Below, piece by piece: positions 41,286 through 48,888 of a DNA stretch of 64,000 bases (positions within the stretch are counted from its first letter, which is position 1; every line of letters begins with the position of its first letter). Made by a program: the position numbers and the translations under genes. The notes under the pieces were generated by a model. That model was not told the origin of the DNA. It saw nothing but the letters and a program-made list of their open reading frames with translations, and ran no database searches. Source of the DNA: Dongia deserti (lineage in GTDB: Bacteria > Pseudomonadota > Alphaproteobacteria > Dongiales > Dongiaceae); contig NZ_QORW01000002.1 of the NCBI RefSeq assembly GCF_003574735.1, positions 124,001 to 188,000 on the forward strand. Direction: 5' to 3'.

Positions 41286-41375
41286 CTACCAGCGTCCATG
41301 CCACTTGTTCCAGGCGAACCGTCGTCGGCGAAGCGATCGCAGCACCAACGCGGGACTGGCCGATGCCGGACGTCC
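41286..41375 (-). pseudogene. Decayed 3' fragment of a DCC (DUF393) gene
   Basis: On the minus strand the 3' end of this stretch reads FAWNKWHGRW then stop, against FAWNKGHGRW then stop in the intact DCC-family gene at 42221-42604. The two DNA stretches align over about 90 bases at roughly four in five identical bases, with a one-base deletion (CCGCCTG to CGACGG) that shifts the frame upstream of the shared end. No start or CxxC remains. It is a relic of a partial duplication, lying on the other side of the MlaC-like gene from the intact copy. Confidence 0.65.
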
Positions 41376-41567
41376 TTAAATTCAGGTCGGCGCTTGATAA
41401 CGCGGGCTCACGGCAGCGGTTGCTTGGGACATCTCGCGATCATCGACGCCGCATCGCCGCTTTGTTATGAAAGCGATCGGAACTTTTGATCCGCTCTCCC
41501 GTTCGAATTTTTTGCTTGCCCTTGCAGCTCTGACAATCCTGGCACAATGGCCAAGGAACCGGCAGCC

Positions 41568-42161
41568 ATGCGCGCCTGGCCCTATCGGTTATTTCTCGCC
41601 GGCCCCGTGCTGGCAGTCCTTCTGGGGTCGATCCCTGCTCGGGCTGCGGAGAACCCATCCGAATTCGTTGCCGCATTCCTTGACGAAGCCTTCGGCCTGT
41701 TTCGCGCGGAAGCGATCACGGTGGAAGAGCGCCGCGCGGCTCTCCTTGATCTGTTCGCAACGAAAATGGATATTCAGGGCATGGCACGCTTCATGACGAT
41801 GGACCAGCTAACCAAGGCCAACCCCGAACGCCAGCAGCGCTTCGAAGGCCTGCTTGCTGGATACCTCGTCGATGCCTTCTATACGAAGATCGCGGAGGGT
41901 GCATCCGCTTCGGTTGACATCGCCATGTCCAGCTGGTCCTCGATCCCGGACAAACCGGCTGTCGACAGCATCATCAGAAAGATGGACTCGCGTCCTGAGC
42001 CAATCACTTGGCGTCTCCGTCCGGTGGACGGCAGCTACAAGGTCGTCGACGTCATGAGCGAGGGCATCAGCCTTGCCACCACGTACCGGGCCGCGTTCGG
42101 CGCCGTCATGCTTTCCGGTGGGCTCGAGCGTCTGGAGGAATTGCTGGCAGCCAGGCAATAG
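41568..42161 (+). CDS. MlaC/Ttg2D-like periplasmic protein
   Basis: About 197 residues from the ATG at 41568, with AAGGA ten bases upstream. An N-terminal signal peptide (WPYRLFLAGPVLAVLLGS, cleavage near PARAAE) directs it to the periplasm. The body matches the MlaC/toluene-tolerance fold: a long helical domain and the conserved C-terminal strands ITWRLRPVDGSYKVVDVMSEGISLATTYRAAF (ends only). MlaC carries phospholipids between outer and inner membranes. No mla ABC genes are nearby, so it is an orphan copy that may serve a distinct lipid or hopanoid role. Confidence 0.75.
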   Translation: MRAWPYRLFLAGPVLAVLLGSIPARAAENPSEFVAAFLDEAFGLFRAEAITVEERRAALLDLFATKMDIQGMARFMTMDQLTKANPERQQRFEGLLAGYLVDAFYTKIAEGASASVDIAMSSWSSIPDKPAVDSIIRKMDSRPEPITWRLRPVDGSYKVVDVMSEGISLATTYRAAFGAVMLSGGLERLEELLAARQ

Positions 42162-42220
42162 CGACAGAGACAGTTCAAGGATTGTCGCTGGGAATGCGCG
42201 AAGATTGACGCCGCGGAATC

Positions 42221-42604
42221 CTACCAGCGCCCGTGCCCCTTGTTCCAGGCGAACAGGCGGTCGGCGAAGCGATTGTAGCCCCAGCGCGCGAGCTGGCGGA
42301 TTCCCGGCAGGCCGACGAGTTGTCCCAGCCAACGCCGTCCTGGTGTCATCTGCCACACGGCGATCGCCACATCCGCGCCAACCAGCAGGCGACCGTTCTC
42401 ATCGACGAGGTGCAAGCTGTGACGGATCTGATCGACGCTGCGGTCGATCTCCTTGGCGGCTTCAGGCGTCGCCGCGATGTCGCACCAAGCGATGCTGTCG
42501 CTGCCCTCCGGCAGGGTGGCGTCCATCTTCGCACGCTGCTGCTCGATCCCCGTGCGGCAGACCGGGCAGGCGGAGTTGTAGTAGAGCTTCGGCTTTGCCG
42601 GCAA
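42221..42604 (-). CDS. DCC-family thiol-disulfide protein (DUF393)
   Basis: 127-residue protein with the thioredoxin-like YYNSACPVCRTGI opening; CPVC is the redox-type motif. The C-terminal part has a hydrophobic segment and ends FAWNKGHGRW. I chose the TTG at 42604, with AAGGAG five bases upstream, over an earlier ATG that would overlap thyX by 33 bases. It starts three bases after the thyX stop, so the two are probably co-transcribed. Function is unknown beyond the likely disulfide chemistry. A decayed copy of its 3' end lies at 41286-41375. Confidence 0.8.
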   Translation of the reverse strand: MPAKPKLYYNSACPVCRTGIEQQRAKMDATLPEGSDSIAWCDIAATPEAAKEIDRSVDQIRHSLHLVDENGRLLVGADVAIAVWQMTPGRRWLGQLVGLPGIRQLARWGYNRFADRLFAWNKGHGRW

Positions 42605-42606
42605 AC

Positions 42607-43539
42607 CTACTCCTTGAGGAGCGCCTGCAGCTCGTTCCATTCGCGCTTGCCGAGGCCGCTCGCTTCCTGGGTGACGCTTTCGCCCTTCAGCATACGCTTG
42701 ATCGTGGCCCAAGCGGACTTGGACAAAGTGACGCCATGCAGCCGGTGCTCGACGAACGCCTCGGCCGTCAGCGGCACCCAGCGCTTGAGCAGGTCGACCA
42801 TCACGTCGGCATAGACGCGGATCTCGTACTGTGCATGGGCGTCGGCGCGCAAGCTGAGGAAATGCATGAGGTTATGCAGATCCACCTTCCAGTACCACTG
42901 GGTATAGAAGTTGAGCCCGAGACTCATGCGCGCGAGCTCGCGCGCCAAGCCCTGGCGGGCTTCGTCGATTTTCTGCCCGTCCTCGCTCTCGTTGAGCATG
43001 GTGAGATAATGGTCGTAGACCTGGGTCGCATCGCTGCGCAGCAGGTCCAGGACCTGCGCCGCCTCCGATCCCGTCAGCACGTCGCCCCGGCCCTGCCGGT
43101 TGGCCACCGACTGCGCGGCTAGGTTCTCCTCCGAAGGCACGTAGAATTCGCGGTCGAGAATTGAGTAGCGCGCGGAATATTCATTCACATTGGCCGTGCG
43201 GTGGCGGATCCACTGTCGCGCCACGAAGATCGGCAGTTTCACGTGGAACTTGATCTCGCACATCTCGAACGGCGTCGAGTGGCGGTGGCGCATCAAATAG
43301 TGGATGAGCCCGCGATCCTCGCTCACCTTCTTGGTGCCGCGGCCATAGGAGACACGTGCCGACTGCACCACCGCCGCATCGTCGCCCATGTAATCGATGA
43401 CCCGGATGAAGCCGTGATCCAGCACCGGGAAGGCCTGGTAGAGCACCTCCTCAAGCCCCGGGCAGACGGCACGGCGGGTGGCGGCGGTTTCCGCACGCTG
43501 GCGGTCGATTTCGGCTTGCTGGTCTTTGGTTAAGGACAT
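42607..43539 (-). CDS. thyX: FAD-dependent thymidylate synthase ThyX
   Basis: 310-residue flavoenzyme making dTMP from dUMP with methylene-tetrahydrofolate. The ThyX signature [15 protein letters not shown] fits RHRx7S, and the substrate loop [18 protein letters not shown] is present. The ATG at 43539 is used; the frame extends to 43638 but the extra residues resemble non-coding DNA. Its length exceeds the shortest ThyX proteins, as is common in alphaproteobacteria. It is followed by the DCC-family gene. Confidence 0.95.
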   Translation of the reverse strand: MSLTKDQQAEIDRQRAETAATRRAVCPGLEEVLYQAFPVLDHGFIRVIDYMGDDAAVVQSARVSYGRGTKKVSEDRGLIHYLMRHRHSTPFEMCEIKFHVKLPIFVARQWIRHRTANVNEYSARYSILDREFYVPSEENLAAQSVANRQGRGDVLTGSEAAQVLDLLRSDATQVYDHYLTMLNESEDGQKIDEARQGLARELARMSLGLNFYTQWYWKVDLHNLMHFLSLRADAHAQYEIRVYADVMVDLLKRWVPLTAEAFVEHRLHGVTLSKSAWATIKRMLKGESVTQEASGLGKREWNELQALLKE

Positions 43540-43657
43540 GAGATTCGGTGCTTGATTCGACGGTTGCGACAGGCTCGCCTTATGCCCCCTTTCGGCCGGC
43601 CACACAACGCATAGCCGCGACGCATACCCACAATGCATACCCCCTCTGTTAACCCTT

Positions 43658-43686
43658 TTGATTCCCCTACAAAGTCCCTATATTTA
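43658..43686 (+). promoter_or_regulatory. ssrA: Probable ssrA promoter
   Basis: TTGATT is followed after exactly 17 bases by TATTTA, in the right place to start transcription near 43693, just before the tmRNA acceptor piece. The region between thyX and ssrA is AT-richer than its surroundings. Confidence 0.55.
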
Positions 43687-43692
43687 GACCTG

Positions 43693-43771
43693 TCGGGAAA
43701 CCGACTATGGCGATAAACGCCTTATGGAATAAGCGTTGCGGACCCGGGGGCGGTACCCGGCGCCTCCACCA
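43693..43771 (+). ncRNA. ssrA: tmRNA, acceptor piece (permuted ssrA)
   Basis: Acceptor half of a circularly permuted two-piece tmRNA. The 3' end reads CGCCTCC-A-CCA (43761-43771) and pairs with GGGGGCG at the start of the coding piece (43806-43812), giving a seven-pair acceptor stem whose third pair is a G-U wobble, the alanine identity element. A CCGGG/CCCGG T stem encloses the loop GGCGGTA, which departs from the usual TTCGANT but is, from memory, common in alphaproteobacteria. The 5' end is estimated from the promoter. A 34-base intervening segment (43772-43805) with a CCGGC/GCCGG hairpin separates the pieces and should be removed. Confidence 0.9.
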
Positions 43772-43805
43772 AATTCCGAACCGGCTTCCAGCCGGCGCGG
43801 CTTAT

Positions 43806-43971
43806 GGGGGCGAAATAGGATCGACGCGCGTGGTAAAGGTAAGGTTTTCGCCCGGCATGGTATCCGCCGTTATCGGGCCAACCTAGAAGTGCCAACGACA
43901 ATAGCCGTTTGGCTCTCGCTGCCTAATAGGTAAGCGCGGTCCGGGGGGCGCCGGGCAACAGAATGCCCCCC
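43806..43971 (+). ncRNA. ssrA: tmRNA, coding piece with proteolysis tag
   Basis: Coding half of the permuted tmRNA, starting GGGGGCGAAATAGGATCGAC, the conserved tmRNA 5' sequence. The tag reading frame is at 43891-43926 and encodes ANDNSRLALAA then TAA; with the charged alanine the full tag is AANDNSRLALAA, which ends in the hydrophobic -LAA recognised by ClpXP. It rescues stalled ribosomes. A GGGGGGC/GCCCCCC hairpin at 43943-43971 followed by a short T run closes the piece and may also end transcription. The sspB gene follows 84 bases later. Confidence 0.95.
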
Positions 43972-44054
43972 ACTGATTTTAGTATTGGAGCGAAGAGTTC
44001 AGGGTTTGCTGGCGTGCCCACGGGTGAGAATGGGCTGGGGAGAATGCCGGGCGT

Positions 44055-44567
44055 ATGAGCAAGGACTGGTTACGCTATGACCGGATGGTCGAGGATGCCC
44101 TGCGCGGCGTCGTCCGTCGTGCGTTGAGCGACGTATCGGCGACCGGGCTGCCCGGCGACCATCATTTCTACCTCACGTTCCGGACCGGCGAGCCTGGCGT
44201 GCAGATGGCGCCGGCCCTGAAGTCGCAATACCCCAAGGAAATGACCATCGTGCTCCAACATCAGTTCTGGGGCCTGGAGGTCGGCGACGACGGCTTCGCC
44301 GTCACCCTGAGCTTTGGTGGCAAGCATGAGCGTCTGGTCGTTCCATATCGTTCCATTGTCAGCTTCGCTGACCCTTCGGTGAAGTTCGGCCTTCAGTTCG
44401 AATCTACGGCGCACGGCGAAGGCGAGGTCGCGGAGCCCGACATCGCGACCGGCAAGACCGTCATGCCCAAGGACCTCAACGACCTGCCACGCCTCATCGA
44501 GGACAAGGCAGGCGACGCCAAGTCTGGCGCGCAGGTCGTCGCCCTCGACGCCTTCCGCAAGAAGTAG
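44055..44567 (+). CDS. sspB: ClpXP adaptor protein SspB (alphaproteobacterial type)
   Basis: 170-residue cytoplasmic adaptor that binds ssrA-tagged proteins and hands them to ClpXP. The N-terminal ~115 residues form the tag-binding beta fold, with GDHHFYLTFRTGEPGVQM and LQHQFWGLEV characteristic of the alphaproteobacterial group. A long acidic linker leads to the C-terminal ClpX-binding tail (VVALDAFRKK). It lies 84 bases downstream of the tmRNA that makes its substrate tag, a direct functional pairing. Confidence 0.93.
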   Translation: MSKDWLRYDRMVEDALRGVVRRALSDVSATGLPGDHHFYLTFRTGEPGVQMAPALKSQYPKEMTIVLQHQFWGLEVGDDGFAVTLSFGGKHERLVVPYRSIVSFADPSVKFGLQFESTAHGEGEVAEPDIATGKTVMPKDLNDLPRLIEDKAGDAKSGAQVVALDAFRKK

Positions 44568-44634
44568 CAATCCAACGTTCAAATGTGCCAACGCGTGCCC
44601 ACGCCGGGTACGATGAGTCACGAGGAGCATTTTC

Positions 44635-45009
44635 ATGACCGAGCAAACGAATCGGGAGCCGGCACGCGATCCGCAGGATCTGGAGCGCCTGTTGATTGAC
44701 AGGCAGCATGCAGGCGATGTCGAAGGCATGGTTGCGTTGTTCGAACCGCAAGCTGTGGTCGATTGCGGCGAGGGCCGGATGCTGCGCGGTCACCAGGAGA
44801 TTCACCAGTATTTCGCGGAAGTCGTGGCGAGCGGACGCAAGTTTGCCCGCGGAGAGCAGCAAGCGCCGTTGGTCTGCGGTGACCTGGCGCTCACCTCGAC
44901 CCGTTTGCCGGATGGCAGCGTGACGGCCGAAGTCGCGCGCCGGCAACGCGACGGCACGTGGCTGTGGGCGATCGATCGCTACACCATCGCAACAGAACAG
45001 CCGCGATGA
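44635..45009 (+). CDS. NTF2/SnoaL-like protein
   Basis: 124-residue protein resembling the nuclear-transport-factor-2-like SnoaL fold: an opening helix pair (QDLERLLIDRQHAGDVEGMVALF, ends only), the conserved EPQAVVDCG strand and a C-terminal DGTWLWAIDRYTI. Such proteins are ketosteroid-isomerase-like or bind small ligands; no substrate can be named. The ATG at 44635 has GAGG nine bases upstream. Its stop lies eight bases before the adapter-like sequence at 45017, so its true 3' context is uncertain. Confidence 0.75.
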   Translation: MTEQTNREPARDPQDLERLLIDRQHAGDVEGMVALFEPQAVVDCGEGRMLRGHQEIHQYFAEVVASGRKFARGEQQAPLVCGDLALTSTRLPDGSVTAEVARRQRDGTWLWAIDRYTIATEQPR

Positions 45010-45016
45010 GTAAGCA

Positions 45017-45032
45017 GACGCTCTTCCGATCT
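45017..45032 (+). other. Sequence identical to the 3' end of an Illumina adapter
   Basis: GACGCTCTTCCGATCT is an exact 16-base match to the end of the TruSeq universal adapter. The chance of such a match in 64 kb is of order one in ten thousand or less, so this is most likely adapter read-through retained in the assembly. The DNA on either side may therefore not be adjacent in the genome. Confidence 0.8.
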
Positions 45033-45201
45033 GCGCTCGTTCAGCCCAATTGTACTGCTTCAATGCCTGTGAGGTGAGCGCGTTCACTGATGCATCCTCG
45101 CCACAGACGCACGCATTTACTATGCATCGCATCCTTCGTAATTGACCCGTCGCGTATCCATCAGCTACAAAGAACACACTTCTCAAGTGAGGAGGGTGCG
45201 C

Positions 45202-45240
45202 ATGATGTATCAAACCATCGTAGGGCTTAGCGCCTGCTAG
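45202..45240 (+). CDS. Twelve-residue reading frame ending in a lipobox-like Cys
   Basis: An ATG at 45202 with GGAGG six bases upstream opens MMYQTIVGLSAC then TAG. LSAC fits a lipoprotein lipobox, but the stop follows the Cys directly, so this is either a leader peptide or the start of a truncated small lipoprotein such as an entericidin. It has a possible promoter at 45142-45171. Speculative. Confidence 0.25.
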   Translation: MMYQTIVGLSAC

Positions 45241-45502
45241 CTGTCATCGACGCTGGTCGATTCCGGCTCCGCACCTTCTGCGTTTCCAGAATAACTGATT
45301 TGAACTGACGGCCGCCCAGGCGGCGTCGCTATATCGAGTCACCGCATTTTGCGGCCTTCGTGGACACCTCGGCTTCCGTCTTTTCCGGAGAGCCGCAGGC
45401 GTCGGTTCTCTTCAGGGTGTGGCTCCGTTCATCGCCGGCCTCTCGGCAGCGCGGTTTGATCACGCGCGCATGTCACGCAACCCCAAGCAGATGGAGCATA
45501 CC

Positions 45503-45715
45503 ATGCCGATCCATTCGACTCTCCTGTCCTGGCTGTTCGGTCATCCGCAGGTCGCCGACCACGACATCCGTTTGACCACCGCCGACAGACAGTTCGGGCG
45601 CGATCCCGACTACAAGTCGCTGCGGTGGCTGAACGGACAGTCGCCACCCGACCTGCCGGACGGACTGAACCGCAAGCTGTTGCAGGATATCGGTCTGGAC
45701 CGCAGCCGGACATAA
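45503..45715 (+). CDS. Small conserved-looking protein, unknown
   Basis: 70-residue protein from the ATG at 45503, with GGAG six bases upstream. It is polar, with a central YKSLRWLNGQSPPDLPDG and a C-terminal LLQDIGLDRSRT reminiscent of the ending of small DUF1127-like proteins, though the rest does not fit that family. A strong intrinsic terminator at 45731-45763 follows directly, supporting a real transcription unit. Function unknown. Confidence 0.5.
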   Translation: MPIHSTLLSWLFGHPQVADHDIRLTTADRQFGRDPDYKSLRWLNGQSPPDLPDGLNRKLLQDIGLDRSRT

Positions 45716-45730
45716 TGCCGGCTGGATGAG

Positions 45731-45763
45731 CGATGGGCTCTCACGCGTGAGCCCATCGTTTTC
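45731..45763 (+). terminator. Rho-independent terminator
   Basis: A perfect ten-pair stem CGATGGGCTC/GAGCCCATCG with the eight-base loop TCACGCGT is followed by TTTT. It begins 16 bases after the stop of the small protein and ends its transcript. Confidence 0.85.
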
Positions 45764-45849
45764 ACGCCAAGTCTGAAGTGTGAAGGCCGTGTGCTCTGAA
45801 GAGCGCGCGGGGTGTTGGCGCGCGCCATACTGTTTCGGGGATTGAACGA

Positions 45850-46377
45850 GTGAATCGAAAAGACCGCGAAGTACGCTTCCTTAGGCGAGCGCGTGAGCTC
45901 GCAGGTAGCGGAAAATATACAAGTTGGTCCGAGATAGATGCCGAGATGCGATTCCAGTTGGGCGAATCGCTGACATCGGGCAGTTTGGCCACTCTGCAGG
46001 TGAGAGCACAGCTTGAGGTGGCCTGCATGGCGGCCAGTGAGCTTCGCGGAGACATTCTGGTCAGCCAGCGGGTAAGGGCCGACCTTCACCGGATCTGCAT
46101 AGAAACCAGAAATCTGTTGAAGGCTCGACCGACGCCCCGCTTCAGGAAGGCATCCACCACCACGAGCGTGCAGAACGGCCCAAGACGTCGCCGGTTCAAT
46201 CGCGATCAAAAGCAGGCCTTGAGGGCCGCAGACATGGCACTCTTCGTTAGACGATACGCCAGGAAGTGGACAAGATCGTGGCCGAACGACCGCTGCTACG
46301 ATGCGGAGTTCCAGTACGCTCTCAGACGAATGAAGCCGGAAATGGTCGATATCTTACTGCGCCACGATGAGGTCTAG
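45850..46377 (+). CDS. Hypothetical basic protein
   Basis: 175-residue Arg-rich protein starting at GTG 45850, no signal peptide or membrane helix. The first ~80 residues are helical (ELAGSGKYTSWSEIDAEMRF, then VRAQLEVACMAASELRGD); the middle has RPTPRFRKAS and RRRRFNRDQKQAL; the end resembles a helical domain. I do not recognise a family. The gene is noticeably less GC-rich than the MFS gene that follows seven bases later, and the nearby adapter-like junction makes an acquired or misplaced segment possible. Confidence 0.55.
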   Translation: MNRKDREVRFLRRARELAGSGKYTSWSEIDAEMRFQLGESLTSGSLATLQVRAQLEVACMAASELRGDILVSQRVRADLHRICIETRNLLKARPTPRFRKASTTTSVQNGPRRRRFNRDQKQALRAADMALFVRRYARKWTRSWPNDRCYDAEFQYALRRMKPEMVDILLRHDEV

Positions 46378-46383
46378 GTCCTA

Positions 46384-47634
46384 GTGGAAAACAGCGGGCA
46401 GTCCATGCCGGCCTGGCGCCTCACTCTGCTGCTCTGTCTCGCTGAAGCGCTGAACATGGCAGGCTACAGTGCGGTCGCGGCGCTGTTGCCGGAGCTGCGC
46501 TTTGCCTGGTCGCTGGGCAACGCGGAGATCGGCATCGTCGAAGGCGCGTTCAATGTCGGCTATGTCGTGGCCGTGCCGATCCTCGTCACCGGGACTGACC
46601 GGCGTGATCCGCGCACCATCTATCTGTTTGCCACAGCGCTCGGTATCGGGGCCAGCCTCGGCCTCGCCTTCCTCGCGCGCGACCTGTGGTCCGCTGCCTT
46701 GTTCCGCGGCTTGGCGGGCATCGCGCTGGCCGGCACCTATATGCCCGGGCTCAAGATCCTCACTGACTCCATCGAGGGCCCGAAGCAGAGCCGCTGCCTC
46801 GCTTTCTACACAGCGAGCTTCAGCCTGGGTGCGAGCGCCTCGACAGCGGCCACAGGCGCGATCGGCCATGCGATCGAGCCGGCAGCGGCTTTCGTGCTTT
46901 CTGCACTCGGCAACGGACTGGCCTTGCTGCTGGTCGCCGCCCTCATTCGATCGCGGCCGGGAGAAAAACACCCGCCGATGCCAGCCTGGGGGGCGCTCTG
47001 GCAGGCGGCGCACAACCGCAACGCCCTCGCCTACTCGCTCGCCTACGCCGCGCATATGTGGGAGCTGTATGGCTTCCGCGCCTGGCTGGTCGCCTATCTG
47101 TTGTTCGCCGCGACCGGCAGCCTGGCGCCGACTGGCGATACGTCGTATGCGCTGTGGGGCGCGGTCCTGCTGCTGCTCGGCATGCCGTCCAGCATCATCG
47201 GCAACGAATTTGCGCTGAAGATCGGCCGGCAGCGCCAGCTCGTGCTGGCGATGTTCATCTCCGTCGCCCTTGCGCTCGCGTTCGGCGCTGGCTCCTTCCT
47301 GCCCTTCCCTCTTCTGCTCGTCCTTGGTGGGATCTACTCGCTGTTCGTGACCGCCGATTCCGCATCGCTCACCGCGGGCGCCGTCGCCCAGGCAAAGCCG
47401 GGCCAGAGCGGTGCCACCATGGCGCTGCATTCGCTGCTAGGTTTCGGGGCAGCCAGCCTCGGCCCGCTCGCTTTCGGGCTGGCGCTGGATATCGGCGGCG
47501 ATCATGCTGCCGGATCCTGGTTCGCGGGTTTTGCTATCCTGGGCGCCGGCGTGGCCTGCGGGCCCTTGATCCTGAAGCTCATGCTGAGGACCGGCAGTGA
47601 CGACAAAGGCGCACGTGATCATCGCAAGGCTTGA
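46384..47634 (+). CDS. MFS transporter
   Basis: 416-residue integral membrane protein with about twelve hydrophobic helices, matching the major facilitator superfamily. It starts at GTG 46384. The first helix pair contains LLLCLAEALNMAGYSAVAALLPE, and the loop between helices 2 and 3 reads TGTDRRDPRTIY, a weak form of the GxxxDRxGRR motif. Substrate unknown; likely a proton-coupled exporter. Its 3' end overlaps the TfoX-domain gene by 38 bases. Confidence 0.85.
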   Translation: MENSGQSMPAWRLTLLLCLAEALNMAGYSAVAALLPELRFAWSLGNAEIGIVEGAFNVGYVVAVPILVTGTDRRDPRTIYLFATALGIGASLGLAFLARDLWSAALFRGLAGIALAGTYMPGLKILTDSIEGPKQSRCLAFYTASFSLGASASTAATGAIGHAIEPAAAFVLSALGNGLALLLVAALIRSRPGEKHPPMPAWGALWQAAHNRNALAYSLAYAAHMWELYGFRAWLVAYLLFAATGSLAPTGDTSYALWGAVLLLLGMPSSIIGNEFALKIGRQRQLVLAMFISVALALAFGAGSFLPFPLLLVLGGIYSLFVTADSASLTAGAVAQAKPGQSGATMALHSLLGFGAASLGPLAFGLALDIGGDHAAGSWFAGFAILGAGVACGPLILKLMLRTGSDDKGARDHRKA

Positions 47635-47977
47635 AGCCAGCCTGACTCCGCTCGGCGCGTTCCGGTCGCGCGCAATGTTCGGTGGGCACGGGCTCTATCT
47701 GAACGACCTGTTCTTCGGCCTCATCGCCTATGACACGCTCTACTTGAAGACCGATGAGACGAATCGCAGTGACTACGTGAAGGCGCATTCGAAGCCATTC
47801 TCGTTCGAAAGCAACCGCAAGGGTCTCGTCACCACGTCCTATTGGCAATGTCCGGCAGAGACATTCAAGGATATGCGCAAGCTGCGGCGCTGGGTCGGCA
47901 AAGCGCTCGATGCAGCACGACGCGCCAAATCAGCAAAACCGAAGCGCGCGCCGCGCAAGAAGGATTTTCCGTTCTAG
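47597..47977 (+). CDS. TfoX N-terminal domain protein
   Basis: 126-residue protein starting at GTG 47597, with GAGG seven bases upstream. It matches the TfoX/Sxy N-terminal domain: FRSRAMFGGHGLYLNDLFFGLI with YLKTDETNRSDY, and the later YWQCPAETFKDMRKL. The C-terminal ~20 residues are Lys/Arg-rich. Full TfoX activates competence genes in gammaproteobacteria, but stand-alone N-terminal domains have no settled function. It overlaps the MFS gene, so the two may be co-translated. Confidence 0.82.
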   Translation: MTTKAHVIIARLEASLTPLGAFRSRAMFGGHGLYLNDLFFGLIAYDTLYLKTDETNRSDYVKAHSKPFSFESNRKGLVTTSYWQCPAETFKDMRKLRRWVGKALDAARRAKSAKPKRAPRKKDFPF

Positions 47978-48766
47978 CTATTTCCGCGCGCTGATCGAGA
48001 ACAGCAGCGGCAGCTTGCCTGGATGGTGATTCACCACGAAACGGCCAGGCTCGCTTTCCACCAGGAAGTTCCAACACTTGTGCACGCAGTACGGAAACTC
48101 CTTGAGGCTGGTCAGCATGAGGCCGGCGTCGAGCAGCGCTTGCACGATCTCGGCAAGGCTGTGCGGCCACTCGTAGCATTCGATCGGCGCATGTTCGCCG
48201 CCGGCATAGCTGGTCGTCGATTCGAAGCGCAGCGCCTCGCCGCTGTTGAAATAGCCGGACGTGATCTGCTTCGCGTCCTCGTCGAGCGCGGAGATGATGG
48301 GATGGAACTCCACGATATGAAAGCGTCCGCCCGGCTTCAGATGGCGCGCGATCACCCCTGCCCAGGCATCGAGATCGGGCAGCCAGTTCAAGGAGCCGTA
48401 CGACGTGAACACGATGTCGAACTGTGCATCGCCCAGCGCCGTGGGATCCAGCACGTCGGCACAGACGAAACGCGCATCGATGCCGAGTTCCTGTGCCAGG
48501 GCCTGCGCCCGCGCGATCGCCTCCGGCGACAGGTCCACACCGGTGACCTGCGCGCCGCGGCGTGCCCACGACAAGGTGTCCTGCCCGAAATGGCACTGCA
48601 GGTGCAGCAGGCTCTTGCCCGCGACATCGCCCACTTCCTCCAGCTCGATGTGTTTCAGTGAGGTCTGGCCGGCCCGGAAACCCGCCATGTCATAGAATGC
48701 GGACTCCTGGTTGATCCGCGCCCATTCGTTCCACAGGCGGCGATTGGCGGTGATGCGGCTGTCCAT
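47978..48766 (-). CDS. SAM-dependent methyltransferase
   Basis: 262-residue class I methyltransferase from the ATG at 48766; the frame extends to 48832. The SAM-binding motif I is LLHLQCHFGQDTLSWA followed by VTGVDLSPEAI. Other motifs include FDIVFTSYGSLNWLPDLD and LKPGGRFHIVEFHP. The substrate cannot be told from sequence. Convergent with the TfoX-domain gene and divergent from fumC. Confidence 0.88.
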   Translation of the reverse strand: MDSRITANRRLWNEWARINQESAFYDMAGFRAGQTSLKHIELEEVGDVAGKSLLHLQCHFGQDTLSWARRGAQVTGVDLSPEAIARAQALAQELGIDARFVCADVLDPTALGDAQFDIVFTSYGSLNWLPDLDAWAGVIARHLKPGGRFHIVEFHPIISALDEDAKQITSGYFNSGEALRFESTTSYAGGEHAPIECYEWPHSLAEIVQALLDAGLMLTSLKEFPYCVHKCWNFLVESEPGRFVVNHHPGKLPLLFSISARK

Positions 48767-48888
48767 GATCCCCTCGGCTTGCGGCGCGCACCCTAAGTCC
48801 TTGCATCCCGCTGGGTCAATGCGCCGCTTCAAAAATCAGGCGTTTCCGGCTAGAACCCTCGCCATTCCATTCGCCAACGGGGACCTCC

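Larger units (their letters stand above)
45010..45502. other. Low-content region with possible assembly junction
   Basis: About 490 bases without a normal gene, visibly less GC-rich than the flanks. It contains the adapter-like sequence at 45017-45032, a promoter-like TTGACC-N18-TACAAA at 45142-45171, and a 12-codon reading frame with a strong ribosome site at 45202-45240. The rest gives no recognisable feature. Confidence 0.6.

Noticed and set aside
42162-42200. AGCGACA/TGTCGCT hairpin after the MlaC-like gene as a terminator
   Set aside because: The loop is 16 bases and no T run follows, so termination is not supported.
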